Shown: one piece after another, positions 54,401-63,790 of the stretch
Numbering within the stretch: position 1 is the stretch's first letter
Layout of the letters: the number at the start of each line of letters is the position of its first letter
Assembly (NCBI GenBank): GCA_013298945.1
Contig: JAAFJR010000001.1
Coordinates: 310,001 to 374,000 of the forward strand
Origin: Polaromonas sp.
Lineage (GTDB): Bacteria > Pseudomonadota > Gammaproteobacteria > Burkholderiales > Burkholderiaceae_C
DNA: 64,000 nucleotides
Direction of reading: 5' to 3'
Notes under the pieces: generated by a model
Seen by the model: the letters and a program-made list of their open reading frames with translations, nothing else
What the model was told of the DNA's origin: nothing
Database searches by the model: none
Program-made: the position numbers and the translations under genes

Positions 54401-55455
54401 TGGGCTTTAAAGTGCAGCGTTTTGCGAATGATTTATTGCGCCCATTTGCCAAAAAACAAACCGCCAAACCGCGCCCAAGTGTGGGCTTGCCGCCTATCAA
54501 AGAGCAGGTGATTCACTTCATCAACAAGAAAATGCCGGGCGGTTTGCCGAAAAAATCTGCCCGCGCTTTGTTGGATATTGAGGACAATGATTACGTGCCA
54601 ATTATTCGTAACCCAAAAGGGACGAATGCCGAGACTGAAGCCGTGTTTTATTTTCCAGGCTGCGGTTCTGAGCGCTTGTTCAGCCAAGTCGGTTTGGCAA
54701 CACAAGCCATGTTATGGCACGCTGGCGTGCAAACGGTTTTGCCGCCGGGCTATTTGTGCTGCGGCTATCCGCAAAAGGGCAGTGGCCAGTTCGACAAAGC
54801 CGAGAAAATTATCACCGACAACCGCGTGCTGTTCCACCGCGTCGCCAATACTTTGAATTATTTGGATATTAAAACGGTGGTGGTGAGCTGCGGCACGTGT
54901 TACGACCAGCTGCAAAGCTATGAGTTTGACAAAATCTTTCCAGGCTGCCGCATCATCGATATCCACGAGTATTTGCTTGAGAAAAATATCAAGTTAGATA
55001 TGAACACGGGTGTTGGTGCAGGTTATCTGTACCACGATCCTTGCCACAGCCCGATGAAGCAGCAAGAACCCATGAAAACCGTCAAAGCCTTGTTAGGTAA
55101 CAACGTGCTGCAAAACGAGCGTTGCTGCGGTGAGTCTGGTACCTTGGGCGTTACACGGCCAGATATTTCTACGCAAGTGCGCTTCCGTAAAGAAGAAGAG
55201 TTGCAAAAAGGTGCGGATAAATTGAGAGCAATGACGAGCGTAGGCGCTGTCGGTGAAAAAGCAAATGTCAAAATTTTGACCAGCTGCCCTAGCTGCTTGC
55301 AAGGTTTAAGCCGCTACGGCAATGACCTTAATAACGGTTTGCTGGAAGCAGATTACATCGTGGTCGAAATGGCAAACCAAATTTTGGGCAAAGCATGGAT
55401 GCCAGAATACGTCGCTTTGGCGAACAATGGTGGCATTGAACGGGTTTTGGTATAA
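51421..55455 (+). CDS. Large FAD-linked oxidoreductase with Fe-S and CCG domains (DUF3683 type)
   Basis: 1344 residues. An N-terminal DUF3683-like part ([18 protein letters not shown]) precedes an FAD_binding_4 domain (about 190-420, [17 protein letters not shown]) and an FAD-oxidase C-terminal domain ([29 protein letters not shown]). Then come two 4Fe-4S clusters ([11 protein letters not shown] near 867; [12 protein letters not shown] near 930) and two CCG modules ([11 protein letters not shown] near 1113; CCGESGTLG near 1234). The layout is that of a D-lactate/glycolate-type dehydrogenase fused to its Fe-S subunit; the substrate is unknown. Residues about 806-824, the linker between flavin and Fe-S halves, are a repeat copy. 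Precedes DUF971 and ubiE. Confidence 0.9.
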   Translation: MNPSTMPPSLALPLSAPPTLHGHAERIREIPYNYTSFSDREIVQRILGDRAWQILNQLREERSTGRSARMLYEAMGDIWVVQRNPYLQDDLLDNPKRRQQLVDALRHRLSEVEKRRTPQTDALRDALVGELITMAAGAINTFDAIFLKATALRKKTLKTLGKLTASDNIKFDGLSRVSHVTDATDWRVEYPFVVLTPDSEAEMAGLVKGCIELGLTIIPRGGGTGYTGGAIPLTWKSAVINTEKLEAMTEVEMRTLPGHSQPVATVWTEAGVVTQRVADAAERGGFVFAVDPTSAEASCIGGNIAMNAGGKKAVLWGTALDNLASWRMVTPDAKWLEVTRLNHNMGKIHDAEMASFELKYFEADGKKLIKTEQLDIAGPSFRKEGLGKDVTDKFLSGLPGIQKEGCDGLITSARWVVHKMPQHTRTVCLEFFGNAKDAVPSIVEIKDFMFAEQKRTGVLLAGLEHLDDRYLKAVGYATKSKRAHTGTSNGLPKMVLFGDIAGDNADDVARATSEVVRIANSRNGEGFIAISPEARKKFWLDRKRTAAISKHTNAFKINEDVVIPLPRMAEYTDGIERINIELSLQNKIKLCDALEDFFKQGNLPLSKQDDAAGITSSELLEDRVAQALALIADVRHLWQSWLQNVESLFTKLQDHSLRASWKTDIRAKLQLIFTGAAFVPVLDECAAIHKRVLKGRVWAALHMHAGDGNVHTNLPVNSDDYEMLQSAHAAVARIMVLARSLDGVISGEHGIGITKLEFLTDAELQPFADYKQRVDPQGRFNKGKLLRERLIRPEVANNVASSLQKSEQSRQSIRRLRADSSIKLNDEAKTWNSDLSNAYTPSFGLMGHESIIMSQSDIGAIADSVKDCLRCGKCKPVCATHVPRANLLYSPRNKILATSLLVEAFLYEEQTRRGISIKHWQEFEDVADHCTVCHKCLTPCPVNIDFGEVSMNMRNLLRKMGQKSFRPGNALAMTFLNATNPLTINLMRTAMVGVGFKVQRFANDLLRPFAKKQTAKPRPSVGLPPIKEQVIHFINKKMPGGLPKKSARALLDIEDNDYVPIIRNPKGTNAETEAVFYFPGCGSERLFSQVGLATQAMLWHAGVQTVLPPGYLCCGYPQKGSGQFDKAEKIITDNRVLFHRVANTLNYLDIKTVVVSCGTCYDQLQSYEFDKIFPGCRIIDIHEYLLEKNIKLDMNTGVGAGYLYHDPCHSPMKQQEPMKTVKALLGNNVLQNERCCGESGTLGVTRPDISTQVRFRKEEELQKGADKLRAMTSVGAVGEKANVKILTSCPSCLQGLSRYGNDLNNGLLEADYIVVEMANQILGKAWMPEYVALANNGGIERVLV
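53836..53890 (-). repeat. Dispersed palindromic repeat, copy 16 (inside FAD/Fe-S oxidoreductase)
   Basis: GGCAATCAATACGCCGGC at 53849-53866, then TACGGGCTGATTCATCTATAAAA. Translated antisense as [13 protein letters not shown]. In this frame the consensus has TAA; here it is TCA (Ser). It lies in the interdomain linker. Confidence 0.85.
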
Positions 55456-55498
55456 ATTTTGGTTTGAGCGTGTTGGTTTAAATAACGAAGGAATCATC

Positions 55499-55912
55499 AT
55501 GGCAGGTTTAGCAGCAGGTTCACCGACACCAAAAGAACTCACAGTTCATTCAAAGTCGAAAGTCTTGGAAATCAAGTTTTCTGACGGTGCGACTTTTCAG
55601 ATTCCGTTTGAGTTGATGCGTATTTCCTCACCTTCCGCAGAAGTGCAAGGTCACGGTCCGGGCCAAGAAATCTTGCAAACAGGTAAACGTGATGTCGGCT
55701 TGGTGGGCATTGAGCCGATTGGTAACTACGCTATTCAGCCCAGTTTTACAGATGGACATGACACGGGCTTGTTCACGTGGGATTACTTGTATTTTTTGGG
55801 TTCACAGCAAACCGAAATTTGGCAAGATTACGAAGCTCGCCTCAAAGCGGCAGGTATCAGCCGCGATGCACCTATGACTGAAAAATCTGGCGGTGGCTGC
55901 GCAAGTCACTAA
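55499..55912 (+). CDS. DUF971 family protein
   Basis: 137 residues with the DUF971 fold (GBBH-like N-terminal domain): ELTVHSKSKVLEIKFSDG, FQIPFELMRISSPSAEV, VGIEPIGNYAIQPSFTDGH and GLFTWDYLYFLG. Proposed links of this family are to iron-sulfur or ubiquinone metabolism, unproven here. ATG 55499 has GAAGGA 6 bases upstream; the longer open frame overlaps the previous gene. ubiE starts 24 bp after it. Confidence 0.92.
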   Translation: MAGLAAGSPTPKELTVHSKSKVLEIKFSDGATFQIPFELMRISSPSAEVQGHGPGQEILQTGKRDVGLVGIEPIGNYAIQPSFTDGHDTGLFTWDYLYFLGSQQTEIWQDYEARLKAAGISRDAPMTEKSGGGCASH

Positions 55913-55936
55913 CAACCCAAATATTAAAATATCGCC

Positions 55937-56668
55937 ATGAGCCAAACCCATTTCGGATTCCAAACCGTCGAAGAAAAAGACAAAGCCAAGCATGTGCGAG
56001 GCGTGTTTGATTCGGTCGCACCCAAATATGACATCATGAACGACCTGATGTCTATGGGGCTTCACCGCGCTTGGAAAGCCTACACCGTGATGGTCGCGAA
56101 CGTGCAAGAGGGCGCACAAGTATTGGACATCGCTGGTGGAACGGGTGACTTGGCGATGGCTTTTGCCAAAAAAGTGGGTAAAACCGGTCGCGTGGTGCAC
56201 ACTGACATCAATGAAGCCATGTTGCGCGAAGGACGTGATCGCTTGGTGAATGCTGGCGTGGTGCTGCCAACTTTTGTGTGTGATGCAGAGAAATTGCCGT
56301 TCCCAGATAACCATTTTGATGTAGTCACGGTCGCTTTCGGTTTGCGTAATATGACGCACAAAGATGCTGCTTTGAGGGAAATGAACCGCGTTTTGAAGCC
56401 GAACGGCAAGCTCTTGGTGCTGGAATTCTCGAGAATCGCCAAACCTTTGTCTAAAGTTTACGACTGGTATTCTTTCAATGTGTTACCGAAATTAGGCAAA
56501 ATGGTAGCGGGTGATGATGCGAGCTACCGCTATTTGGCGGAGTCGATTCGCATGCATCCTGGCCAAGAAGAGCTCAAAGCTTTGATGAAAACAGTCGGTT
56601 TCGGCCATGTTGATTTTCACAATTTAACGGGCGGTGTGGTGGCTTTGCACGTCGGGATTAAATGCTAG
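55937..56668 (+). CDS. ubiE: Ubiquinone/menaquinone C-methyltransferase
   Basis: UbiE methylates 2-polyprenyl-6-methoxy-1,4-benzoquinol in ubiquinone synthesis. 243 residues: [23 protein letters not shown] motif [15 protein letters not shown], FCxxDAEKLPF-type segment ([16 protein letters not shown]), [11 protein letters not shown] and C-terminal [11 protein letters not shown]. Confidence 0.98.
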   Translation: MSQTHFGFQTVEEKDKAKHVRGVFDSVAPKYDIMNDLMSMGLHRAWKAYTVMVANVQEGAQVLDIAGGTGDLAMAFAKKVGKTGRVVHTDINEAMLREGRDRLVNAGVVLPTFVCDAEKLPFPDNHFDVVTVAFGLRNMTHKDAALREMNRVLKPNGKLLVLEFSRIAKPLSKVYDWYSFNVLPKLGKMVAGDDASYRYLAESIRMHPGQEELKALMKTVGFGHVDFHNLTGGVVALHVGIKC

Positions 56669-56682
56669 CTTTTGTCTAAGTA

Positions 56683-56696
56683 TGTGAATATTCACA
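56683..56696. promoter_or_regulatory. Perfect 14-bp palindrome after ubiE
   Basis: TGTGAATATTCACA, 15 bp after the ubiE stop and just upstream of the phased A-tracts. Shape fits a dimeric regulator's operator for the Tim44-like gene, but no regulator can be named. Confidence 0.4.
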
Positions 56697-56704
56697 ACCT
56701 AGCT

Positions 56705-56749
56705 AAAAATCCCTCAAAATCATTCAAAACTACCAAAAATTGCCCAAAA
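56705..56749. promoter_or_regulatory. Five phased A-tracts (predicted bent DNA)
   Basis: Runs of 4-5 A begin at 56705, 56716, 56726, 56735 and 56746, i.e. 9-11 bp apart, in step with the helix. Such phasing bends DNA and often boosts a promoter, here the one at 56761. Confidence 0.65.
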
Positions 56750-56760
56750 CCATACATTAA

Positions 56761-56788
56761 TTGACCTTGATTTTCTGAGGTTTATATA
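56761..56788 (+). promoter_or_regulatory. Sigma-70-type promoter of the Tim44-like gene
   Basis: TTGACC (56761-56766), 16-base spacer, TATATA (56783-56788), directly downstream of the phased A-tracts. Confidence 0.65.
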
Positions 56789-56831
56789 AGCACCTATTGA
56801 AATAAGCTGCATTTACCCCTACATTGTTGGG

Positions 56832-56847
56832 GTGTTGATGTCAACAC
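56832..56847. promoter_or_regulatory. Inverted repeat in the Tim44-like gene leader
   Basis: GTGTTGA TG TCAACAC, perfect 7-bp arms, about 18 bp before the ATG and just ahead of the ribosome site TTGGAG. Operator or mRNA hairpin. Confidence 0.45.
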
Positions 56848-56865
56848 GTTTGTTTTGGAGAAAAC

Positions 56866-57912
56866 ATGAAACTTTGGTCTGCTCTTCTGGTTTGCGCTTT
56901 GGCCTTGTCTAGCTTGAATGCTGATGCTGCTCGCCGTATGGGTGGTGGCGGTTCTATGGGTAAACAATCTAGCAATGTGACGCAGAAAAGCGCCCCGCCA
57001 GCTGCGCCTGCACAAAACGCAAATAGTGCGACATCTAAACCTGCTGCTGCTGCTCCGGCTGCAGCTCCTGCTGCTGCTCCTAAAAAGCCATGGGGCGCGA
57101 TGCTTGGTGGCTTGGCCGCTGGTCTAGGCTTGGCTTGGTTGGCAAACTCTTTGGGCTTAGGTGGCATGCTGGGTGGTATCGCGCAAATGTTGATGTTTGC
57201 GATGCTGGCTTTCGCCGTGATTGCCGGTGTGCGTTACTTCATGAAAGCGCGTGCTAAAAAAGCAGGTGGCAATTCATTCAACAGCAATAACAGCCCATAC
57301 GCCTACCAAGGCGCGGGAAGTGCAACGCCTGCTGAAGCTATCGCTCCACGCTCATACAGCCCGCAAAATGTCGGTAACGATGCTTCTGCGCGTCCTTGGG
57401 AAGGCAATACAACCGCATTCGAGAGTTCAACTGCTGGGCAATCTGGCAAATCCATGATTGGCTCAGGTTTACAAGCTTCAGACAATGCGACTGGCTTGTC
57501 TGGTTCGCAATCTTGGGGTGTTCCTGCAGATTTCGACACGACTGGCTTTTTGACCGCTGCAAAGCGCAATTTTGTAACTCTTCAGGACGCTTGGGATAAA
57601 GCTGACATTGCAGCGCTTCGCGCCATGATGACGGATGAGATGGCGGGGGAGATCAAGTCGCAATTGGCTGAACGTGGTGTTCAAGTAGGCGTAAAGGCTG
57701 ACCAAGTTAACAAAACCGACGTGGTGATGTTGGACGCTCAATTGCTTGGCATTGAAGAAATGGCAACTGAATACATGGCCAGTGTTGAGTTTTCGGGCAT
57801 GATTCGTGAAGACGTTTCAGCCGGCCCAGCACCTTTCCGTGAAGTGTGGAATATGACCAAGTCTAAAAACGGCGGTGGTTGGTTAGTAGCTGGCGTGCAG
57901 GCGCTGGAATAA
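56866..57912 (+). CDS. Tim44-like domain secreted/membrane protein
   Basis: 348 residues: signal peptide (KLWSALLVCALALSSLNADA), a Gly/Ser- and Ala/Pro-rich linker, two hydrophobic segments (about 85-125, LAAGLGLAWLANSLGLGG and MLMFAMLAFAVIAGV), another low-complexity stretch, and a C-terminal Tim44-like domain (about 225-345, FLTAAKRNFVTLQDAWDKAD, REVWNMTKSKNGGGWLV). Role in bacteria is unsettled. It lies between ubiE and ubiJ-ubiB, as in relatives, but has its own promoter region. Confidence 0.88.
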   Translation: MKLWSALLVCALALSSLNADAARRMGGGGSMGKQSSNVTQKSAPPAAPAQNANSATSKPAAAAPAAAPAAAPKKPWGAMLGGLAAGLGLAWLANSLGLGGMLGGIAQMLMFAMLAFAVIAGVRYFMKARAKKAGGNSFNSNNSPYAYQGAGSATPAEAIAPRSYSPQNVGNDASARPWEGNTTAFESSTAGQSGKSMIGSGLQASDNATGLSGSQSWGVPADFDTTGFLTAAKRNFVTLQDAWDKADIAALRAMMTDEMAGEIKSQLAERGVQVGVKADQVNKTDVVMLDAQLLGIEEMATEYMASVEFSGMIREDVSAGPAPFREVWNMTKSKNGGGWLVAGVQALE

Positions 57913-57969
57913 AGCGAAATAAAACCATACTGGTGAAAATCCAGTAAAACTCGTGAATAATTGGGGACT

Positions 57970-58557
57970 ATGGCAACATCGTCCCCTTTTACATTTCCGA
58001 TGCATTTGTTCAGCGAACTCGTCAACAAGCTCTCCGGTTTGCAACCGCCTGGATGGGCTATCGACGAGATTCAGCATCGCCTCGTCTTATTGCTCAACCA
58101 TGTGTTGATGCAAGAGCCTGAAGCGACTGCGCGACTAGCTCGGCTCAAAGGTCGCGTAGTTCGTGTCCAATGGCGCACATTGTCGATGACTGTGGCTGTC
58201 ACACCCGCTGGTTTGCTGGAGCTTGCCGCTAGCCACAAAGCCGCTGACTTAAGCTTGGTGGTCGCAGATGATTCACCCGCATCATTGGTTCAAACCGTCA
58301 TAGCTGGCGGTAAACCACCCATCAAGATTGAAGGTGATGTGCAACTCGCTGCTGAGATGAACTGGCTGGTCGATCACGTGCGCTGGGATGTTGAAGAGGA
58401 TTTGTCACGCTTGTTGGGTGATGCGCCTGCCCATGCTTTTGTGAGCGTAGCAAAGCAAATCGCAGCAGGGTTGAAATCTTTTTTAGTCACCAAAGTGGCT
58501 GACAACACAGCAAGTGGTTCTTCTGAAAACGGCACGGCTGTAAAAGGTACACCATGA
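57970..58557 (+). CDS. ubiJ: Ubiquinone biosynthesis accessory factor UbiJ-like (SCP2 domain)
   Basis: 195 residues with an SCP2-type lipid-binding domain (about 20-125) and a C-terminal helix; UbiJ scaffolds the hydroxylase complex of ubiquinone synthesis together with UbiK. The position between ubiE and ubiB is diagnostic, supported by [19 protein letters not shown] and [20 protein letters not shown]. Start ATG 57970; a TTG at 57961 is possible. Its stop overlaps the ubiB ATG (ATGA). Confidence 0.88.
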   Translation: MATSSPFTFPMHLFSELVNKLSGLQPPGWAIDEIQHRLVLLLNHVLMQEPEATARLARLKGRVVRVQWRTLSMTVAVTPAGLLELAASHKAADLSLVVADDSPASLVQTVIAGGKPPIKIEGDVQLAAEMNWLVDHVRWDVEEDLSRLLGDAPAHAFVSVAKQIAAGLKSFLVTKVADNTASGSSENGTAVKGTP

Positions 58558-60146
58558 GACGGTTGTTTCGCGGCGTCTTCATCGTTTGGATAGCGCTGCG
58601 CTTTGGCTTGGATCAGCTGGTGCTGACCAGCCTGCAAAAGCCGTGGCTCACCGTATTTGCTCGCATTATTTCATTAGGTCGCAATTTGAGAGCACCCCGC
58701 GGGCAGCGCCTGCGCGAAGCGCTGGAACGGTTAGGGCCGATTTTCGTTAAATTTGGACAAGTGCTGTCCACACGGCGCGATTTGCTGCCCATTGATATAG
58801 CCGATGAGTTAGCGCGCTTGCAAGACCGCGTTCCGCCGTTTGATTCCCGTATCGCTGTAGAGACGATAGAGCGATCGTTCAAAAAACCATTGGCCGAGAT
58901 TTTCACCACGTTTGAGCAGGTGCCTGTCGCCAGTGCATCGATTGCGCAGGTGCATTTTGCGACCCTGAAAGACAAGCAAGGCATCAGCCGCGACGTCGCC
59001 GTCAAAGTGCTGCGCCCCAATATGCTGCCGGTGATCGACAAAGACCTGAGCCTGATGCACATGATGGCAGGCTGGGTAGAAAAGCTAAGCTCAGATGGCA
59101 AGCGTCTCAAACCCCGTGAAGTAGTTAGCGAGTTTGACAAATATTTGCACGACGAACTTGATTTGATTCGTGAGGCTTCAAGCGCTGCCCAGCTGAAACG
59201 CAATATGTCGCTGCACAAAGCAGAAAAAGATTTGTTGATGATTCCCGACATTTATTGGGATTTTTGCCACCCAGAGGTGATGGTGATGCAGCGCATGAGA
59301 GGCGTACCCATCAACCAAACCCAAACCTTGCGTGATGCGGGTGTCGATTTCAAAAAACTCGCCCGCGATGGAGTCACCATCTTTTTTGCACAAGTCTTCA
59401 GAGACGGCTTTTTTCACGCAGACATGCATCCAGGCAATATCCAAGTCAGCCTAGAGCCAGAGACCTTTGGGCGCTATATTTTGCTTGATTTCGGCATCAT
59501 TGGTAGTTTGACCGAAGTTGATAAAGAATATTTGGCGCAAAATTTCACAGCGTTTTTCAGGCGAGATTACAAACGCGTGGCTGAATTACATATTGAATCA
59601 GGCTGGGTACCCAAAGAAACACGGGTAGACGAGCTTGAATCCGCCATTCGCGCCGTCTGCGAGCCTTATTTTGACCGTCCGCTCAAAGAAATTTCATTAG
59701 GTTTGGTATTGATGCGCTTATTCCAAACCTCGCGTCGCTTCCATGTTGAAATTCAGCCGCAATTGGTATTGTTGCAAAAAACATTGTTGAATATAGAAGG
59801 TTTGGGACGAGATTTAGACCCAGATTTAGATTTGTGGAACACCGCCAAGCCCTTCTTGGAAAATTGGATGATGGAGCAAGTGGGGCCGCAAAAATTAATA
59901 GAAGAATTTAAAAATCAAGCACCACAATATGCCAAATTAATACCTGAACTGCCGGTATTACTCGCAAGTTATCTCAAACGCGCAACGTTAGATACGCCGC
60001 AAGATTCGCAATTACTCAAAGAATTATTATCAGAGCAGAAGAAAACAAATAAGCTGCTGCAACGCTTGATGTACGCAGGTTTCGGCTTTATTGTGGGTTT
60101 AATCGTCATGCAACTCGTTTCACGCATGCATATGTTCGTGTTTTAG
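58554..60146 (+). CDS. ubiB: Ubiquinone biosynthesis kinase-like protein UbiB
   Basis: Atypical ABC1/ADCK kinase-like ATPase needed for ubiquinone synthesis. 530 residues. The KxGQ motif is [16 protein letters not shown], the A-rich loop ASIAQVHFA, the Lys of [19 protein letters not shown] (catalytic loop) and LLDFGIIG (DFG). Two membrane helices at the C-terminus (about 500-530, [18 protein letters not shown]). A repeat copy follows 5 bp after the stop. Confidence 0.97.
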   Translation: MRRLFRGVFIVWIALRFGLDQLVLTSLQKPWLTVFARIISLGRNLRAPRGQRLREALERLGPIFVKFGQVLSTRRDLLPIDIADELARLQDRVPPFDSRIAVETIERSFKKPLAEIFTTFEQVPVASASIAQVHFATLKDKQGISRDVAVKVLRPNMLPVIDKDLSLMHMMAGWVEKLSSDGKRLKPREVVSEFDKYLHDELDLIREASSAAQLKRNMSLHKAEKDLLMIPDIYWDFCHPEVMVMQRMRGVPINQTQTLRDAGVDFKKLARDGVTIFFAQVFRDGFFHADMHPGNIQVSLEPETFGRYILLDFGIIGSLTEVDKEYLAQNFTAFFRRDYKRVAELHIESGWVPKETRVDELESAIRAVCEPYFDRPLKEISLGLVLMRLFQTSRRFHVEIQPQLVLLQKTLLNIEGLGRDLDPDLDLWNTAKPFLENWMMEQVGPQKLIEEFKNQAPQYAKLIPELPVLLASYLKRATLDTPQDSQLLKELLSEQKKTNKLLQRLMYAGFGFIVGLIVMQLVSRMHMFVF

Positions 60147-60150
60147 AGGT

Positions 60151-60205
60151 AAAAACGGCTGTAGCCGGCGTATTTATTGCCTAAGCAGCTATCGTTTCTA
60201 TAGTA
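60151..60205 (+). repeat. Dispersed palindromic repeat, copy 17 (after ubiB)
   Basis: Exact core GCCGGCGTATTTATTGCC at 60164-60181, full 3' arm CAGCTAT and second stem CTAT/ATAG. It marks the left edge of the A+T-rich membrane gene. Confidence 0.97.
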
Positions 60206-60241
60206 TTAATGGGCGGATTTGAGTGTAAAAAAAGAAAAAAT

Positions 60242-60748
60242 ATGAAACAAATACCGAAGCTTCAACTTTTAAGCTTAAGCTTCTGGGCTGCAATTGTTTT
60301 TTGGATATATTCAGTTGTTAAAAACAATATAAAAGCTAATCAACTTTTTCTTGATTTTCAAGCGTACCCTTTTGTTTTTTTATTAACACTACTGTTCTTA
60401 ATTGTTTGGATCACCTTTTTTAATTTTTTATACAGATTTGCAAACCTCAAAATTTGGATTGGAAAGATATTTATTTTTATTGCAAGCGTGTTTCTTTCTC
60501 TTTTTGTAGCTGATTTATTATTGACGCCATCTTTTTATTATTTTGAATCAATAAATTTACTTAAAAATACCAAGTTATTAGGTGCAATGCACCTCACAAT
60601 ACATCATGAATTATTTTTATTATTAGCTTTGGTTTTCGTTGCTCATGATTTGATGTTAATAAGAATAAATAAAAATATGAAACTAAATTTCCTGAAAGTG
60701 TGGGTTGTTTTTATGATCGTGTTTGTGATTTATTTCAACTTTGGGTAG
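60242..60748 (+). CDS. A+T-rich membrane protein, function unknown
   Basis: 168 residues with about five hydrophobic segments rich in Phe, Ile, Leu and Lys (LLSLSFWAAIVFWIYSVV, PFVFLLTLLFLIVWITFF, IFIFIASVFLSLFVADLLL, LFLLLALVFVAHDLML, VWVVFMIVFVIYFNFG). I recognise no family. Codon use and base composition are far more A+T-rich than any neighbour, suggesting recent transfer. ATG 60242 is preferred over one 33 bp earlier, which would add a charged leader; neither has a good ribosome site. It sits alone between ubiB and fmdB. Confidence 0.65.
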   Translation: MKQIPKLQLLSLSFWAAIVFWIYSVVKNNIKANQLFLDFQAYPFVFLLTLLFLIVWITFFNFLYRFANLKIWIGKIFIFIASVFLSLFVADLLLTPSFYYFESINLLKNTKLLGAMHLTIHHELFLLLALVFVAHDLMLIRINKNMKLNFLKVWVVFMIVFVIYFNFG

Positions 60749-60764
60749 GTCTTGATAACTGCCA

Positions 60765-60842
60765 TTGCATCTGCACTGAACCACCTATAATAGAGGGCTG
60801 TACAAAAGCCAACTGGCTTTTGGGTCTACGTGACATTTAACC
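60765..60842 (+). promoter_or_regulatory. Promoter and structured leader of fmdB-DUF502-aspS
   Basis: TATAAT at 60786-60791 with a poorly spaced TTGCAT (60765-60770). The leader has a perfect stem CAAAAGCC / GGCTTTTG (60803-60822) and outer AGAGGG / CCCCTCT that could enclose it, ending 10 bases before the fmdB ATG. Confidence 0.5.
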
Positions 60843-60851
60843 CCTCTTTTT

Positions 60852-61232
60852 ATGCCTATTTACGCTTACAAATGCGACGCTTGCGGGCATGCCAAGGACG
60901 TTTTGCAAAAAATGTCGGATCCGCAGCTCACTGATTGCCCAGCTTGTGGTCAAGCTACCTTCAAAAAACAGCTCACAGCAGCTGGCTTTCAGCTGAAGGG
61001 AACGGGTTGGTATGTGACTGATTTTCGTGAAGGTGGCGGCAAAACCAGTGCGCCAGCGACTGATGGGTCTTCTGCGGCTGCTCCGGCTGCGGCATCTGAG
61101 GCGACTTCAACAACAGCATCTTCAGCTACACCTGTAGCAGCGACAGCGGCGGCATCTTCGCCTTCGTCTATCCCCTCCGCTGCGCCTGCTTCGACAGCAG
61201 CTTCGTCGTCAGCGCCAGCCGCAAGCGTTTAA
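60852..61232 (+). CDS. FmdB-family zinc-ribbon protein with Ala/Ser-rich tail
   Basis: Residues 1-45 are the FmdB regulator-type zinc ribbon (MPIYAYKCDACGHAKDVLQK, CPACGQATFKKQLT) with two CxxC pairs. The remaining about 70 residues are almost only Ala, Ser, Thr and Pro, far longer than the core, and probably disordered. 126 residues. FmdB-DUF502-aspS is the normal order in Burkholderiales. Confidence 0.93.
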   Translation: MPIYAYKCDACGHAKDVLQKMSDPQLTDCPACGQATFKKQLTAAGFQLKGTGWYVTDFREGGGKTSAPATDGSSAAAPAAASEATSTTASSATPVAATAAASSPSSIPSAAPASTAASSSAPAASV

Positions 61233-61293
61233 GGTCGAACGTTTTATGTCGAACAATTAACCGTCAATAATTAAAAGAACACAAAGAAGAATC

Positions 61294-61914
61294 ATGGCTA
61301 AATTGCGTAAATGGTTGTTTGCTGGTTTGCTGGTCATCGTGCCCATCGCCATCACGGTTTGGCTGCTGGAGTGGATGCTCAGCACGCTGGACAAAACGCT
61401 GCTGATTTTGCCTGCGGCGTGGCATCCAGACAAATTGATTGGCTTTCATATTCCAGGTTTTGGCGTGTTGCTGGCCTTGGCCATCTTGCTCTTGGTAGGT
61501 GCTGCAGCAAGTAACTTTTTAGGCCGCCAGCTGATGGTGTGGGGCGATGCGCTGTTAAACCGTATCCCTGTTGTGCGCTCGATTTATTCAAGTGTGAAGC
61601 AAGTGTCTGACACCCTGTTTGCTGATGGTGGTAGTGCTTTTCGTACCGCTGTTTTGATACAGTGGCCACGAGCCGATGTTTGGACGATCGCTTTTGTGAC
61701 GGGCGCACCAGGTGGTGATGTGAAGAATCATCTCAAGGGTGAATACCTCAGCGTTTATGTGCCTACTACACCCAATCCTACAGGTGGTTATTTTGTGATG
61801 CTGAAAAAATCAGATTGCATAGAACTGAACATGAGTGTTGATGATGCGCTGAAATATATTGTGTCAATGGGTGTGGTTTCCCCAACCATGCTTGCACCGC
61901 TGCTTCAAAAATAA
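61294..61914 (+). CDS. DUF502 family membrane protein
   Basis: 206 residues: two N-terminal membrane helices (LRKWLFAGLLVIVPIAITVW, FGVLLALAILLLVGAAASNF) and a cytoplasmic part with LNRIPVVRSIYSSVKQVSDT, SVYVPTTPNPTGGYFVML and a C-terminal VSMGVVSPTM typical of DUF502. Function unknown. It lies between fmdB and aspS on the same strand. Confidence 0.92.
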   Translation: MAKLRKWLFAGLLVIVPIAITVWLLEWMLSTLDKTLLILPAAWHPDKLIGFHIPGFGVLLALAILLLVGAAASNFLGRQLMVWGDALLNRIPVVRSIYSSVKQVSDTLFADGGSAFRTAVLIQWPRADVWTIAFVTGAPGGDVKNHLKGEYLSVYVPTTPNPTGGYFVMLKKSDCIELNMSVDDALKYIVSMGVVSPTMLAPLLQK

Positions 61915-61972
61915 ACTGAATCATTAGCGAAATTATTAACAAATTTATTAACGAATAGAGTAGAGAAATATT

Positions 61973-63790
61973 ATGGCAATGCGTACCCAATATTGTGGTC
62001 TAGTGACTGAGGCTCAACTCGGTGAAACGGTGAGTTTGTGTGGCTGGGTTAATCGCAGGCGTGACCATGGCGGCGTGATCTTTATTGATTTACGTGACCG
62101 TGAGGGCTACGTGCAAGTTGTCTGTGACCCAGACCGTGCAGACATGTTCAAGCTGGCTGAAGGTGTGCGCAACGAATTTTGTATTCAAATCAAAGGTTTG
62201 GTGCGCGCCCGACCTGCAGGCACGGTGAATGATGGTTTGAAGAGCGGCAAAATTGAAGTGCTGTGCCATGAGTTGAACGTGCTCAATGCGTCGGTGACAC
62301 CACCGTTTCAGCTTGATGATGACAACTTGTCTGAGACAACGCGTTTAACGCACCGCGTGCTGGATTTACGCCGCCCTTACATGCAAAACAACTTGATGCT
62401 GCGCTACAAAGTGTCTATGGAAGTGCGTAAGTTTTTAGATGCGAACGGCTTCATTGACATTGAAACACCCATGCTGACCAAGAGCACCCCAGAAGGTGCA
62501 CGTGATTATTTGGTACCAAGCCGTGTGCATGATGGGCACTTTTTTGCATTACCACAGTCGCCTCAGCTTTTTAAGCAATTATTGATGGTGGCGGGCTATG
62601 ACCGCTATTACCAAATCGTTAAATGCTTCCGTGATGAAGACTTGCGTGCTGACCGTCAGCCAGAATTTACGCAGATTGATATTGAAACATCATTCTTGGA
62701 CGAGCAGGAAATTCGTGACATGTTCCAAGGCATGATCGCCACCGTATTCAAGAACACCATGAATGTGGACTTGGGCGAATTCCCAGTGATGACTTACCAA
62801 GAAGCCATGCATGTGTACGGCTCAGATAAGCCCGATTTACGCGTCAGCCTTAAATTTACCGAAGTGACGGACGTGATGGCTGATGTTGACTTCAAGGTTT
62901 TTTCAGGTGCAGCAACCATGAAAGGTGGCCGCGTGGTCGCTCTACGTGTGCCAGGTGGCGCACGTGAAATTGGCGGCTTAAGCCGTGGTGAGATCGACGG
63001 ATACACCGAGTTTGTCAAAATTTACGGCGCTAAAGGTTTGGCGTACATCAAAGTCAACGAGTTGGCAAAAGGTCGTGATGGCTTGCAAAGCCCGATTGTT
63101 AAAAATATTCACGACAAAGCAATTGCAGAAGTCTTAAGTCGCACTGGTGCGCAAGATGGCGACTTGATTTTCTTTGGTGCAGATAAAGAAAAAATTGTGA
63201 ACGATGCGATAGGCGCGTTACGCATCAAAATCGGTCATAGCGAGTTCGGTAAAAAGAACGGCTTGTTTGAAAAAGCTTGGCGTCCGATGTGGGTGGTTGA
63301 CTTCCCGATGTTTGAGTATGACGAAGAGGCACAGCGCTACACGGCAACGCATCATCCGTTCACAGCACCCAAAGACGGTCATGAAGACTGGATGGTTACA
63401 GCGCCTGAAAAATGTATCTCAAAAGGATACGACATGGTGTTGAATGGTTGGGAGATGGGGGGTGGCTCAGTACGTATTCACCGTGCAGATGTACAGCAAA
63501 AAGTATTTGACGCACTTAAAATCACACCTGAAGAAGCGCAAATTAAATTTGGTTTCTTGTTAGACGCATTGCAATATGGCGCACCGCCGCACGGTGGTTT
63601 GGCGTTCGGTTTAGACCGCATCGTGACATTGATGACGGGTGCAGAATCTATACGTGACGTGATTGCCTTCCCGAAAACACAGCGCGCGCAGTGTTTGTTA
63701 ACGCAAGCACCTTCGCTGGTTGATGAGAAGCAACTCAAAGAATTGCATATTCGCTTGCGTAATACAGATGTCGCTAAAACGACCACATAG
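61973..63790 (+). CDS. aspS: Aspartyl-tRNA synthetase
   Basis: Class II synthetase of the bacterial type, 605 residues: N-terminal OB fold (about 15-110, [20 protein letters not shown]), catalytic motifs [40 protein letters not shown] (motif 2) and [16 protein letters not shown] (motif 3), with a GAD insertion domain at about 290-420. A second ATG two codons in (61979) is an alternative start. Its last 17 bp overlap the convergent gene. Confidence 0.99.
   Translation: MAMRTQYCGLVTEAQLGETVSLCGWVNRRRDHGGVIFIDLRDREGYVQVVCDPDRADMFKLAEGVRNEFCIQIKGLVRARPAGTVNDGLKSGKIEVLCHELNVLNASVTPPFQLDDDNLSETTRLTHRVLDLRRPYMQNNLMLRYKVSMEVRKFLDANGFIDIETPMLTKSTPEGARDYLVPSRVHDGHFFALPQSPQLFKQLLMVAGYDRYYQIVKCFRDEDLRADRQPEFTQIDIETSFLDEQEIRDMFQGMIATVFKNTMNVDLGEFPVMTYQEAMHVYGSDKPDLRVSLKFTEVTDVMADVDFKVFSGAATMKGGRVVALRVPGGAREIGGLSRGEIDGYTEFVKIYGAKGLAYIKVNELAKGRDGLQSPIVKNIHDKAIAEVLSRTGAQDGDLIFFGADKEKIVNDAIGALRIKIGHSEFGKKNGLFEKAWRPMWVVDFPMFEYDEEAQRYTATHHPFTAPKDGHEDWMVTAPEKCISKGYDMVLNGWEMGGGSVRIHRADVQQKVFDALKITPEEAQIKFGFLLDALQYGAPPHGGLAFGLDRIVTLMTGAESIRDVIAFPKTQRAQCLLTQAPSLVDEKQLKELHIRLRNTDVAKTTT

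Noticed and set aside
55322-55498. Upstream extension of the DUF971 reading frame
   Set aside because: It overlaps the preceding oxidoreductase gene; ATG 55499 has a good ribosome site and matches the family start.
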